Assembly: GCA_028641055.1 (NCBI GenBank)
Contig: CM054060.1
Location: 208,964,445 to 209,028,444 of the forward strand
DNA length: 64,000 nt
Direction of reading: 5' to 3'
Source of the DNA: Alopecurus myosuroides
Lineage: Eukaryota > Streptophyta > Magnoliopsida > Poales > Poaceae
The position numbers were made by a program, and so were the translations under genes. The first letter of the stretch is position 1. The number at the start of each line of letters is the position of its first letter. Below the pieces are notes generated by a model. It was not told the DNA's origin, searched no databases, and worked only from the letters and a program-made list of their open reading frames with translations. This document shows, piece by piece, positions 1 through 11,020 of this stretch.

Positions 1-3000
1 TCAGTACGGTTAAGTACTGGCAAGGGAATAAAACCCATACTCACAAGATACCGGCATAACCAGTCATCACAAGATACAAATACTTTGGGTACAACGGAAA
101 GGAAGGGATTATTGCAAAGAAGCGGCAACGGGCTGCACTAACCAACTACAGAGAGATACTACAACTTCCGGCTAATAGAAAGAAGATAAGATCGTGTATT
201 GTAACCAACTGAAAGATAACTTCAAACAAACCCATCCTGGATCTCGCCCCTTTATCCAAAGAAGCAATCCGAGGATAACTCACGCCGTTGAATTAATGAT
301 GGTTCAGATTATTGTGTCAATAAGCCTATTACTAGTCAAGTTGTTAATCATTGGGTGTAAGGTTGTTAATCATTAGGTTTAAGTTGTTCTGAGTACTTGT
401 TAGCCAGTACTTTCACCAAGTAATCCATAACCGCGGAAAACACGGCTTCTCGAGAAGATTATCCCTGCAGGGTTGCACCAATTTGGCCGTACACGTAAGA
501 ATAACCCGCCAGACAGGGGATCAACCCACCAAGCGAGGTACTCAACACAACTCAACTCTTCTTCGCATCAAGCCCAAAGCACCTTGGGCGCACGGCTAAT
601 CGAGCCCAGAAGAAAATGGACCCTCATAGCACTCTAAGAACGTGTCCCCCTATATGCCGACTACGAAAGTTCCACCCGGGATCCAAGGGCTCGCAAGATC
701 ATGCATGCAGCAAATGGAAAACCCGAACTAAATGAGGCGATTTGGACGAGATGCGAATCGAGTCAAGTTGAGGGGGGCGCCCATACTCGCTTCCCACATG
801 CGGGTAGTGCGCTCATCATGGATCAGTAGACAAGACCCTTTTCCTATTAGGGTCGACACTAGCAGGCCTCAAAACCACTTAGGGCCTCCTGCCGGTGCCT
901 TATCATCAAATTATTATTACCATTAGCATTAACAGGATTGATTGATTAACATCGAGCCCCCAGAACGATAATAATAGTAAAAGAAGTAACCGACAACGGA
1001 CTCGAGCAAAAGCAACCCTAAGCATGCAGCTACGACACGAAGGCCAGCGAGGTAAACAATCAACAATTAATAGGAAGTGGAAGGAAAAGCTATATCATGG
1101 CTGCAAGGTAAACATACGATAGGATCGAGACACAAGCATCGTAGCAAAGGCTAGAATAAGAACAACGAAAAGTATCGGTAACAAGTGATGAAAGGCAGCC
1201 ATTTGGCAGCAAGTGAGTATACTTGCCTGGAATCCAGCAAGGTAGCAGAACTTGTCGTTGCTCACATCATCTCAACGTCCTATCCGCGAAGAAGCAACGA
1301 ACTAAAAGAAACACCGGATGCAACAATTAATTCTACGGCAAAAATCCAGCATGATCCTATTTTATATGCATGACATGGCAAGATGCACGGGGAGGAAAAC
1401 AACTTAAGCAATTTAATCGGAACCGGAGTTCGGAGAAATAGGAATTGGTTCAAGTTGTTTATCTAACCATCAATTTAAATGTTATTTAAGATGGAAAACA
1501 ATAGATAGGTGAGTGAGTCAAGATTAAATGGAATAGGGCAACAATTGAATTAAATACCCCAACACATTCCATATTTATTTATTAGGTGAACATACATAAC
1601 ACTACTACAAATGCAACATGCAAGGTGCAAACATGAACATGGATGGCATGAACAGATTAAGTGCATTTTTCTGGTATGAAAACATATTTTATTTGTTGGC
1701 TTTGGAATTAATATGAGCAAGTTATCAAATTAGCAATTTTAATGCATTAATTGAGGAATAGTTGTTTTCAGCAATTTAAATTATTCAAAATATAAAACAA
1801 AGTTTATATTTGTAAAGTTTAGAGAATTTTGATTCGAAAACATATTCTATTTTTCAAATTTGGAGTTAAAATGAATTAGTTATGATTTATGCAATTTTAA
1901 ATGGAACCGGAACAATATTTAATTATTCCAACTCATTCCATATTTAATTATTAGATGATATTACTATTACCCACACCCACAAAATGCAATGCAAACATGA
2001 TGCGATGACATTTTAAATATAGTTGATATGTTATAGAAAATAGGGCATAAATATAGGGGTTTTAGGGTTTGGGTTCGCACGTTGGAAAGAGATCTTCGGA
2101 TCGCCGGTGTCGTTGGTGCGTGGAGGAAGTAGACGTTGTAGTGGAAGTAGTCGACGTAGGGGGAGTAGCCGTTCGTTCTCATGTAGTCGAGGAAGTAATT
2201 CGTGGATGAACCGCAACATCCTCCCCTTCGGTGTCGGAGTCGTATGGGTACTAGCTTCGGGGTTGATGGTGATCTTGACGGGTCTCCGATCGATGTGAAA
2301 CACCCGGGCGGGCACAAAGGCTTCCAACGCAAGATGGACACGACGAGGTAGGTATTGTCGGTTCCTCGGTGGCAAGGCGCGAAGATCTTGGCATTGTCGA
2401 GCTTGGCGGTCTGGTATTCGGGGTTCTTAGCATTGGGGTAGCGGTACTTGTAGGAGAAGATCTCACCGACGAAGTGCGGCTGGGGTCGATCTTGGCGCGT
2501 GGTAGATATGCAGTGCGCCCGTCGCCGATCTTGAAGGTTCGAGGTGCACGATCATTGGCGTTCGAAGCAGCAGGGTCGAGGAACTTGTCACGGTCACGGC
2601 GAGAGAAGCGAAACACAACGAGGTCTTATTCGAGCAGCAGCTCGGGATTGAGCCAACCAATGAAGTGCCATGGTCAGAACGGGTGCCCACGGACGAAGCG
2701 GTGGGTGCCATGCCTACCGCGTACATTTCCACAAACACATGGCGGTCAGCACAAGAACAGAACAGAGGAACGAAGACGAGCAGAGGACGACGACGCCCTG
2801 GATGAGTAGCGGCAGCAGCCCGCAGGTGGCGAGCCACCCGGAGTGACGCCATGGAGCTTGGGCGGTGGGGGCGGTGCGTCGGGGTCCTTGCGCGGGGCGC
2901 TGCCCCCTGGTCGACAGGGACGGCGCCGGGGCTCGCCGGCCCTTGGCGGGGTGATGGAGGAGGGGGGCTTGGGGAGCAGCTCCGGTGGCGGCCGGCCGTG

Positions 3001-3669
3001 GCAGAGGAGGTGACGTCCGGCGGCGGGGCGGGAGCTTGAGAGGGGCGCGGCCAGGGAATGGAGGCGACGGGAGAGGGCGGCGGCGCTCGGCTAGAGGAGG
3101 GCATGGGGTCGCGATGGGAGGAGGGGAGGCGAGCTGGGCTTGAGAGGGGGAGAGGGAGCGGCAGGAGGTGGTCGGGCTGGAAGAGAGGGGCGACGGGATG
3201 GGGTCGAGGGAGGAGGACGAGCGAGCGAGAGGAGCAGGGATCGAGCGCTTCGCTGCTGTCCCGTGCGTGCGCGTTTTCCTGGCAGGTGGTGGAGGGACCT
3301 GAACGCAAAAACAAGAAACGGCGGGGGGGGGGGGGCAGAGTGAGAGGGAGTGGAGGATTTTTAGGGTTTGGGGAGAGGGAGGTGCGGTTGGGCCTTGCTG
3401 GGCCAATTCGGCCCAGTCCGGCCGGCTGCTCTCTCTCCAAACATTTTATTCTTTTTTTTTCCTTTTTTTTTCCTGCGTGTTGTTAATCCTTTCAAGTGTG
3501 TTTTTGGGCACTTAAAAAAATAGTTTTTGATGCAATTTAATTCCAGAAAACAAGGTGGTTGAATTGCTCACTTTTAGCAAGTTTTTAAAAAATTCACGAG
3601 GATGCATGATGCGATGCGAAAAAGAAAAACACCGATCAATCTATTTGGGGAAAAACCCCGGACGTTACA
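1..3669 (-). mobile_element. LTR-1: partial long LTR of a LARD-like retrotransposon
   Basis: Non-coding long terminal repeat read on the minus strand: it starts with TGTAACGTCC at 3669 and runs off the left edge. Position 1 matches about 46779 of the solo LTR at 46397-50944, and the two are alike for roughly the first 1.4 kb, so about 0.4 kb is missing and the full LTR would be near 4 kb. The centre (about 2100-3440) is GC-rich with a poly-G run near 3321-3335; 1450-2050 is AT-rich. The next bases, GGTAC (3670-3674), should be one copy of its target duplication; the partner copy is outside. LTRs this long with little coding capacity are typical of barley-type LARDs such as Sukkula; that family link is an inference. 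Confidence 0.75.
2110..2700 (-). pseudogene. Coding-like relic inside LTR-1, unrecognised
   Basis: Read on the minus strand, three overlapping frames look like pieces of one decayed protein. One frame carries RRDRDKFLDPAAS and IGDGRTAYLPRAK (about 2490-2620), the next FVGEIFSYKYRYPNAKNPEY and LDNAKIFAP (about 2390-2480), and a later one NYFLDYMRTNGYSPYVDYF (about 2110-2190). The middle frame uses C-ending codons strongly (TTC, ATC, TAC, AAG, CTC), as highly expressed grass genes do. Frames change at least twice and no start is clear. I do not recognise the protein. It could be a captured host-gene fragment or an element-specific ORF. The matching region of the solo LTR at 46397 does not obviously carry it. 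Confidence 0.45.
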
Positions 3670-3867
3670 GGTACCATCTAGCTGTGGGAGACGGACACCA
3701 CATAGGTACTGGGTCTGGCTAAAGTCACGGTACTCCTCGTACACAGTGTACACAGGGTACCAAGGGGCTCCTATGTTTGCACAGGCTGAGGCTAAAAGAT
3801 GGGGAAAACCTGGAACTCCAAGGCAAAGAGTGTGTCGAACAACCTGACCAGAAGGCATCTGAAACAA
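3670..3867 (-). CDS. Truncated 5' end of an unrecognised retrotransposon ORF
   Basis: The first ORF downstream of the primer-binding site of the LTR-2 element. It opens with two close methionines (MFQMPSGQVVRHTLCLGVPG) and continues with short motifs such as APWYPVYTVYEEYRDF and GVRLPQLDG for about 66 residues. At 3669 the LTR-1 insertion interrupts it and the frame runs into LTR sequence. No Gag motif is visible in what remains, and I cannot assign a function. The amino-acid pattern is unbiased and free of stops up to the break, so it reads as genuine coding sequence rather than chance. Confidence 0.5.
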
Positions 3868-4166
3868 GACATATTCAAGATGTCAAAAGACATGAAGAAA
3901 TGATTTGAATTTGGAACTATAACAACCTGAGACATAGTACACGGAAGAAAAACACCCAACGGTTTTACTCCTAACTTTTGAGACAACACCAAAGAGACAA
4001 CACACAAAAAACAAACGAGATACGGTGACTTAGAGTTAGAGCGATACCAGGTAAGGAGTAAAAAGAATCCTAAGAGGGTTTTCACAACTCATTTTGTCTT
4101 TTCAAAGTAGTTTTCACAAGTTCTAAACTCAACATCGACCAATGGCAAGGGTTTCCTACAGGCAGT

Positions 4167-4181
4167 CCTGCTCTGATACCA
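4167..4181 (-). other. Primer-binding site (initiator Met tRNA type)
   Basis: The minus strand reads TGGTATCAGAGCAGG, which matches the 3' end complement of plant initiator methionine tRNA. It lies 5 bp from the inner edge of LTR-2. This fixes the element's orientation as minus and makes LTR-2 its 5' LTR. Confidence 0.85.
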
Positions 4182-4186
4182 AGACC

Positions 4187-7100
4187 TGTCAGACCCCGGA
4201 CCCAGAGATATACAAACTGTCATGTGCTCCTAGCATTGAACCCACAAGGGCTTCAGGGTTACCAGCCCCGGCCGCAACAAACAACGGCAGGCAGACCGGA
4301 TTCATCGGCACGTAGTCCGGATCCCCGGTCTACTACTCCTTGTGTCCATGCTAGTCATAACCAGATATGTATACCCAAGCGTCCACGAGTCGGATGAAAC
4401 TAAAGGAACGGGACCAAAGTTGTACAGAGCTGCTATGTGTCCAGAAAGTGCAACTACAATCGAGGGTTACTGGGGCTACCTCGCCCCAGGCCGGATATCT
4501 CCGGCAGGCAGGCTCGGACATGGATCATCGGCTCCACAACCCCTCGACTGCGACAATTATGCAGGCATAGCCAAAACTGTATAACAACGGGCTCGAAACC
4601 AACAATCGATCAAAGCAGTACTCTAGACATGAAAGTTGTATTAAACAAGGCATACTAGAGTAGCTTACACGCAGAGGTTACAAGACCAACATAGGTCAAG
4701 CAACCCAACATTACAACAAGCAGCGAAAGCAAAGATGTTGCTATACAACAAGAGCAAAAGGACTAAGAGTCCGAAACATAAGCAACGTAGCCAAACCCAT
4801 ACTACAGATACCAGGCTGCTGCCTGGGAACCCCTAACTACTCATCGACGTCGAGGTAGAACCCTTCTTCAGCTGCATCGCCGAAGTCTGAAACAAAACAA
4901 CAACGAGGCAAGGTTGAGTACAAAAGGTACCCAGCAAGACTTGGCTTTTAAGGTTCTTTGCATAAATCCAACTTTGTTTTCCGAAGTTGAGGAAGAAAAG
5001 CACGTGTAATAGAGCATTTCTAAAACAGAGGAGGAATCTACTCAACTACTGAGATCATCATGTTCTTTAGTCCACCAGGTACTTTCTCATCCCCAGACTA
5101 CCTTATGCTACAAGAATAACCCCTCTCGACGTAGTCGAGGAGGCATCCTTCATTCATTTCCAGCAAGTTTTAGTCATTCCGTTAGAGTTGTCTATGATCA
5201 CAGAATCCGTTGCCAAGTCGTCCATAACCGTGGACACGGCTTTCCGAAAGATTTATCCCTGCAGGGGGTACACTTTACCCACACGTGTCAACCGACTCTT
5301 AACGCCACGCGGTAACGCTCCTCTCTAAGAGCGCGGCAGAGTGTGGTCGACCACGGCATTTACCTCGCTTAGCCCTATCCATGAGTCAACCCAAACAGGG
5401 CCACCCCGTCAACAGGGAGTTGGCCACCTCCTGACGACACCTGTTCTTTGACTCGGGACAAGATCCGTGTACGTCCATCACTAGTCCCGGTCACGCCCTA
5501 GTTTTCTCCAAAACGTTTTATGACACACCCGCAAATGGAAACTTCAATCTACGTGACCCATGGAAGTGACTAAACAAGTTAGTTAGCCGAGCGGGGTTCA
5601 TTGGCCCGCGTGTGGCTGTACGTTCAGTCTTGGCTTCGAAGGCGAGAACTCGCACCTAGGGGCATGAACGAGACAAATACCACAACCCGCAGTGGCCTCA
5701 ACATCCATGCCATGTTAATCAACCATATCAAAGCATAAACACCTTTCATACTAGGTTCATGCATTATCGACATTTCATCAACCGGATGAAGCAGATCATA
5801 AGACTAAGCATGTCTAAGCATTGAACACACAAGGCTCTACGTTACTCAAACAACCCTAGTCATACTAGGAGGGTAAACAGGTATGAAGGTGACATGTGAG
5901 GGGGAGGGGTCATGCAGTGGATAGGTTAACTCTAACAGACTCAAAACCAAGTTGAATCGTATGCATGAGTAAGAGGTTGAAAGACTCGAAACATGGGTGG
6001 AGCCATGAGGTTGTGCTTGCCTTGCTCGTCGAAGGTGGAGCTTGGGTTGTCGTAGAAAGCCGGATCGACCTCCGGATCTCGGTCTACCGATAGCGAGCAA
6101 CACCGGAAAGAAGGCAAACAATCAATACTTAAAGACTGTGCAATGCACAAAATGTAGGCATGAGTAAAACAATGCAATTGAAATGAAGCTTAAAGGATAG
6201 AACAGGAAGCTAGGGTTTTACGCCGTGAACGACGAACACCGGAGGGGGAGAAACCCTAATCTAGAGATGAGACCAAGATTAGATGCTCAAAAGACTTTGT
6301 AAACCTCATAGTTGGATTGCATTTGTTTCACTGATCAAAATGGTATATTACACTTAATTTTCTAATTTTATTGAATAAAAACTTTATTTTCAATATTTAA
6401 ATGAATTAAAAGTAAACTACAAAAGTGGCTTCATTTTAACTTGGTTAAACATGTATGAAAATGGTATAGAAAAATAGCTCACATTTTCCTGAACACATTG
6501 CATATTTTTTCATAATTTTAGGAGTTATAAAATGGGAGTTATTTAATTTCCAAAATTGTATTTATTTCCTGTTTTTCTATATAAAAGCGGGGCCTACTGT
6601 CAGTTTAAAAAGGACAGAGAAACGCCACTTGGCGCGTCCACGTAGACAGGTGATGTCACGATGACATCACCGTGACCTCACGGGTGGCCGGCCGTGGCCG
6701 GAATTGGTCGCCGGCGGCGAACGGGGGCCTCCCCGGAAGCGCGGGTTGGCTCCCCAGGAGCGCCTCATCGAGAGGAACCTGAAGAGGGCGGCGCCGCTTC
6801 CTAAAGGTCAACGGCGGCGAGGTTCCGACGGCGAGCGGCGGCGGGGATCGACAGGTTCCGGCGGTTTCGACGATTTCGGCCCGGAGAAGATGAACGGAGG
6901 GGGTGGGGAGAAGCAGGAGCTCACCGGAAGCACGAGGAGGTGGTCGGCGTGGCCGGGGAAGCTCCGGGGCGGCGGCACGGTGAGGGATTGGCCGGTGGCC
7001 GGAGGGGAGGAAGACGGCGCCATTCGCGGCCCCTAGGCCATCCCGACGGCTGAGCGTGCTCGAGGGTGGGGAGGAGACGACGACGGTTCCAACGAGCTCA

Positions 7101-7676
7101 ACGGGGAGGTCGGGGAGGGAGCAGAACGGCGGGCGACGGTGGATCTCCGGTGAGGTTCGGGTTCGGTGAGGGAGAAGGAGAGACAGAGGGAGAGAGGAAC
7201 AGCGAGGTGGGGGTTTCTGCGAGATGTGCTCGATGCAGACGGCACCTAGGGGATCCTCATCCCCCCTCCACGTCGGAAGCAGGAGGTGGCGCGGCGGGGC
7301 GGTTGCCCTCCTGTCGCCGGACAGGAGGAAGACGACAGAAATGATTCGCGAATAACCCCCTGGAAAAACTGGGGGAAATTACAAAGAGGTCCTTAGGAAT
7401 TTTAAAACAGGACCAAAACAAGATTTTGAGGGCCTTTTTGTGAAGCAAAAATTGCACAAAAATACTCGTTGAAAAGCTCTTCAAATTTGCCACCTTTTTA
7501 GCACATGGTTGGTTCCATTTAAAAAACTTTGTAGAACAACTTTGTTTGAAGCCAGATTAAGTGACTTTCTGTTAGAACTCTGATTAAATTTTAAAAGCGA
7601 AATTTAGTCCATTTTTCATGCATGCATGCCATGTACTCAACACCTCTCTTTATTACACAAAAGTAGGGATGTTACA
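4187..7676 (-). mobile_element. LTR-2: complete 3.49-kb 5' LTR of a minus-strand LARD-like element
   Basis: It begins on the minus strand with TGTAACATCCC at 7676 and ends GGGGTCTGACA at 4187, next to a primer-binding site. It shares architecture with LTR-1 and the solo LTR, including a short block around 5220-5275 (ACGGCTTTCCGAAAGA, ATCCCTGCAGGG), but is otherwise diverged. About 6620-7340 is GC-rich with several long but low-complexity open frames that I do not regard as genes. The flanking AGAGC (7677-7681) is one copy of the target duplication, and E1 leader sequence resumes there, since E2 carries the same AGAGCCTAGATCAAC uninterrupted near 11117. No coding sequence is called inside. Confidence 0.8.
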
Positions 7677-9090
7677 AGAGCCTAGATCAACACCAAATTG
7701 ATACTCTAATTTTTGTTTCTTGTTGATTTGCGTTCCTGTTTTTCTGTTTTCAAATTTCATCTATTAGGGTTCATCTAGTTTCCTTTTGTTCTATACCGAA
7801 AATCCCTACCAAAAATATTTGTGCTTTGATCTTGTTGCTCTTGGGAATTTTTAGACCTACAGCTTGTTTACAAGTTGATATAGTTCCTCGAGTTCATAAG
7901 GTGGTGTTGCTGCTGTTTTCAATCCGAGCCAAACCCTAATCGAGCTCCTAGTTTCTCTCGGATTCCTGCCGTGGCACGCGTTTTGCTTGATTCTCTTCCG
8001 TGCGTCCGCTTCCTTGTTCTGCTCGGATTCGTTACCGTGGCCGTTGCACAGCTTACCGCGAGCATGTTTTGTAACGCGCGCGCTCACAGCACCCCTACCT
8101 ACGATCGGAGTCCGATCTCTGCCGCGGCATAAAAACCACGTAGTTTCGCTGCCGCCACCGCGCCCTAGCTCCACTCGGATTCCCCTTAGCCGCACCCTTA
8201 AATCCATCGCCGCGCGCCCACCCGCAACACACCACAGCACACCCCGCAACGCACGTGCGCGCTGCCGTGAGTTCCTCTGTCGGGCACAGTTTTTGAACCG
8301 ATTCGCTGCCGTACGGCACAAAAACGGTTGTTTCTCTGCCGTGAGCAAAATCTCTGCCATGAGTTCGTTTCAACTCTGTTTTTCTTAGCTTTTCTTTTGT
8401 TTTTCTCCTGTTTATCTCTAGGGTTCTGTTCTGATCTTTGTTAAGCCATAGATATAGCCATTCTACAGCAAATTTTAGGTACCCAAAACCCAAAGACTAA
8501 CTGTTTTATTGCTCTAACAGGCTGCTCAATTTGTGTCCACCTTTCTGTTTTCCATTAATTGTTGCTCCTAGTTGATTCAAAGGCCATTGAAAAAATAAAA
8601 ATAAAATAGAGAAAAGAGAAAAAGTATAAAAAAATAGAAAGAAGGAAAAAATCAAAAAGAGGCCGAGACATACTATCACTAGTGGAAGCCTATCATATTG
8701 GATATTTTTGTGGACAATTGAGCAATCTTGTGCCTGTTTTCATAGAGTATTTGCTAGTGTCTTTCTAGTGCTTTCAATATCTCTTCCATATAATTGCTGA
8801 GCCACATTTGTCTCCTAGTGTGAGTGTGTTCTTTTAGTATTTTTCATTACATTAGACAGGTGGTGTTGTTAGGATTCCCAACCAAGCCCCACCAAATACC
8901 CTGTTTGCATTGTGATACTTGATAGCTCGGTAATTCTCTTCTCACACTTAGCACATTATTCATTGCTCCTTGTTGGTAAGTCAATCCTATTCACTTTGGA
9001 ACAGTAAGTGAAGCCATCTTTGCTTGGTTTTGCGTGAGTTGTGAGAGGCACCACAACCCATTGATTATTTTTGTTACTAACAGATTAATC
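7677..9090 (+). other. E1 leader (5' untranslated region)
   Basis: Non-coding leader upstream of gag. It contains a C-rich stretch (about 7960-8370) followed by a very A-rich block (about 8590-8660), then a conserved stretch ending in the ATTCACTTTGGAACAGTAAG block just before gag. The last 450 bp match E2 12020-12490 almost base for base, and E3 keeps the same plan at 16680-18048. Shared leaders like this usually hold dimerisation and packaging signals; that role is inferred. Confidence 0.7.
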
Positions 9091-10075
9091 ATGAGTTCTC
9101 CGAGTGATGTTGATGTGCAGGCAAAGAACAAACCCGATGACTTGGTGCAATGGAATGAATATGAAGCACTAAGAGATACTATGTACAAGAGAATTGCTAC
9201 TGAAATAGACAAGAATCATGATACATTGAGGCAAGATATTACTACTCTTGATTTCAAGATAGAAGCTGCTGCAACACAAGAATCTGTTGATGCTATACAA
9301 GAGAATTTGAGAACTTTGACACAACAAATGACAAATTTATCAGCTCTAGTGGAAGAAATACAACAAAGACCTCAAGCTTTTACTCCTATTGATGGCAATG
9401 TCAATGGAGGCCGTGGAGGTTATGCAAGAAGAGTTCCTTTGGAAAACAATACAGAGGATGATGGCTTGGGACAACCAAAATTTTCTATCCCTATTCTTTC
9501 CTGTGATTCTGAGGATGTGGAAGAATATTTGATGTGGGAGCCGAAAATTGAGAAATTATGGAGACTACATGAGTACCCCGAGGAGAGGAAGGTTAAGCTT
9601 GCATCTTCTGGGTTTGATGGCTATGCTCTCTTGTGGTGGGATGGCATTACAAGATTGAGGGAAGAACAAGAACAACCATAAGTTACTACATGGAGAGAGA
9701 TGAAACAATTGCTAAGAGAAAGATTTGTTCCAAGGAATTATATTAGAACTCTCTATGAAAAGCTACAACAATTGAAGCAAGGTACCAAATATGTGGATAC
9801 ATATTACAAGGAGATGGAATTTATCCTTCAAACGGCTCGAGTTAGAGAAGAACCAGAGCAAACTATGCAAAGATTCTTGTCGAGATTGCAATTTAAAATT
9901 AAAAGCATTGTGAGGCATGTTCAATATAACAATATGAGTGAATTCTTGCATCAAGCAAGGGAAGCTGCAAAGAGGCAAAATGAGGAGGTTCAAGTGAGTG
10001 CTAGGAGGAGTTTCTCATCCCAAAAATCTGTTTTCACACCACCTACACCTCCAATTGCTGCAACCCGAGGGAATA
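9091..10075 (+). pseudogene. gag: E1 gag, N-terminal part, with internal stop
   Basis: Capsid/nucleocapsid precursor of E1. The likely start is ATG 9091 (MSSPSDVDVQ); the frame is open further upstream but that part is leader-like. Residues 1-110 are rich in charged and Gln residues and probably coiled (QENLRTLTQQMTNLSALVEE). From about residue 145 comes the retrotransposon Gag core (DVEEYLMWEPKIEKLWRLHE, LLWWDGITR, LRERFVPRNYIRTLYEKLQQ, FLSRLQFKIKSIVRHV). An in-frame TAA at 9679-9681 splits the core; the same frame continues beyond it. At 10075 the coding sequence is broken by E2 and resumes at 15332 with the zinc knuckle. Confidence 0.85.
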
Positions 10076-11005
10076 TGATCAGGATATAATAGGGGTCCAT
10101 GGTGAATTTACATGCTTGAGATGGAAGGAAATATTGAGCCTCACTGATGTTTATTATAAGGTGAATTCTTTCCTAGTAATAAATAATGTTTGTGTTTATG
10201 AGAATGTTATACTACCTAAGCCTATGAATTTATGTATGATTAGGTTTACTAATAACACAAACATGGATGGAGAAGAGGAAGCAAGGAGAAAAAGAAGTAG
10301 GCGTGGAAAACAAAGTTGCTGCCATGGAAAACAGCAAGAAGGAAATAATGTTTCAGTTCGGACTAGCAGAAGTCCCGAATTTCAAATAGTCATGGATTCT
10401 TCATACGGGCTCCAAATAAAGCAAACAAGCACAATCCGATTAGGAAATTTGAAGAGATTTCCAATGGATCCGGCCTCATCAACAAATTCGAATCGTACAA
10501 GCCGTGGTGACCGAAACAATCCACGAAGAGTTTTCTGCCAGTTTCCACATAGAGTCCAATTTGCTGCACCCATGTTGGGTCAGTTTGTATCCGAGTTGGT
10601 TGAGTCCAAACGAGTAGGAATAGGTCAATTTCATGGGAAACACCCCTCCCTCATATGTATCTACCACCTGCGTGTGGAATAGATCAGATCCAATTTAAAC
10701 CAATTAAAAACTCAAGCCTCTAGTTTGTATTGCTGCCAAGCATACTACTTGAAGTTTACCATTGCAAAGTTGCGTGATATATTGTTATTCCATTGGGAAT
10801 AGGGGGATACAGGACCACTTGTGATCTTTGATTACTTGTGCAAGAGTGTGTAGTTGAGAATATCAAAAGGGCTTGATTGTTGTTGCATCTGGCAACAGGG
10901 GTCAGTCGAGTGAGAGGTCTCAGTGTAGCACTAGTTATCACAAAATCCAGAAAATTCACAAAAAGAGAGAGAAGCTCATTGAAAAGATTGGGCCACCCCT
11001 TATCA
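10076..11005 (+). repeat. E2 5' LTR (930 bp)
   Basis: Runs from TGATCAGG to CACCCCTTATCA. It carries the empty MITE site (GTTATACTACC near 10206) that is filled in the 3' copy. The two LTRs differ at scattered sites, roughly 5% by eye in the stretches I compared. From about 10207 onward it is alignable with the E1 3' LTR; before that it is not. An open frame crosses it (10116-10682). Confidence 0.88.
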
Positions 11006-11008
11006 TCT

Positions 11009-11020
11009 TGGTATCAGATT
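11009..11020 (+). other. E2 primer-binding site
   Basis: TGGTATCAGATT three bases after the 5' LTR, matching the initiator-Met tRNA 3' end for the first ten bases. E3 has the same sequence at the same spacing. Confidence 0.8.

Larger units (their letters stand above)
3670..4186 (-). mobile_element. 5' internal region of the element owning LTR-2
   Basis: About 0.5 kb of internal sequence lies between LTR-2 on its right and the LTR-1 insertion on its left. Read on the minus strand it runs primer-binding site, about 300 bp of leader, then the beginning of an ORF that LTR-1 cuts. No purine tract precedes LTR-1, so LTR-1 is an insertion and not this element's own 3' LTR. The rest of the element lies beyond the left edge. 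Confidence 0.7.

Noticed and set aside
2463..3440. 325-codon minus-strand open frame as a host gene
   Set aside because: Pro/Ser/Arg-rich low-complexity translation in a GC-rich LTR core, with long open frames on both strands at once, as expected from composition.
4174..4181. TGATACCA and the TGGTATCA words as tRNA genes
   Set aside because: Only the tRNA-complementary tail is present; they are primer-binding sites beside LTRs and no cloverleaf can be formed.
6578..6587. TATATAAAAG on the plus strand as the LTR-2 promoter
   Set aside because: LTR-2 is transcribed on the minus strand according to its primer-binding site, so a plus-strand box does not fit; it may be chance in AT-rich DNA.
1..7676. 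LTR-1 and LTR-2 as the two LTRs of one element with a 0.5-kb interior
   Set aside because: Their sequences differ over most of their length, no polypurine tract precedes LTR-1, and LTR-1 cuts an open reading frame.
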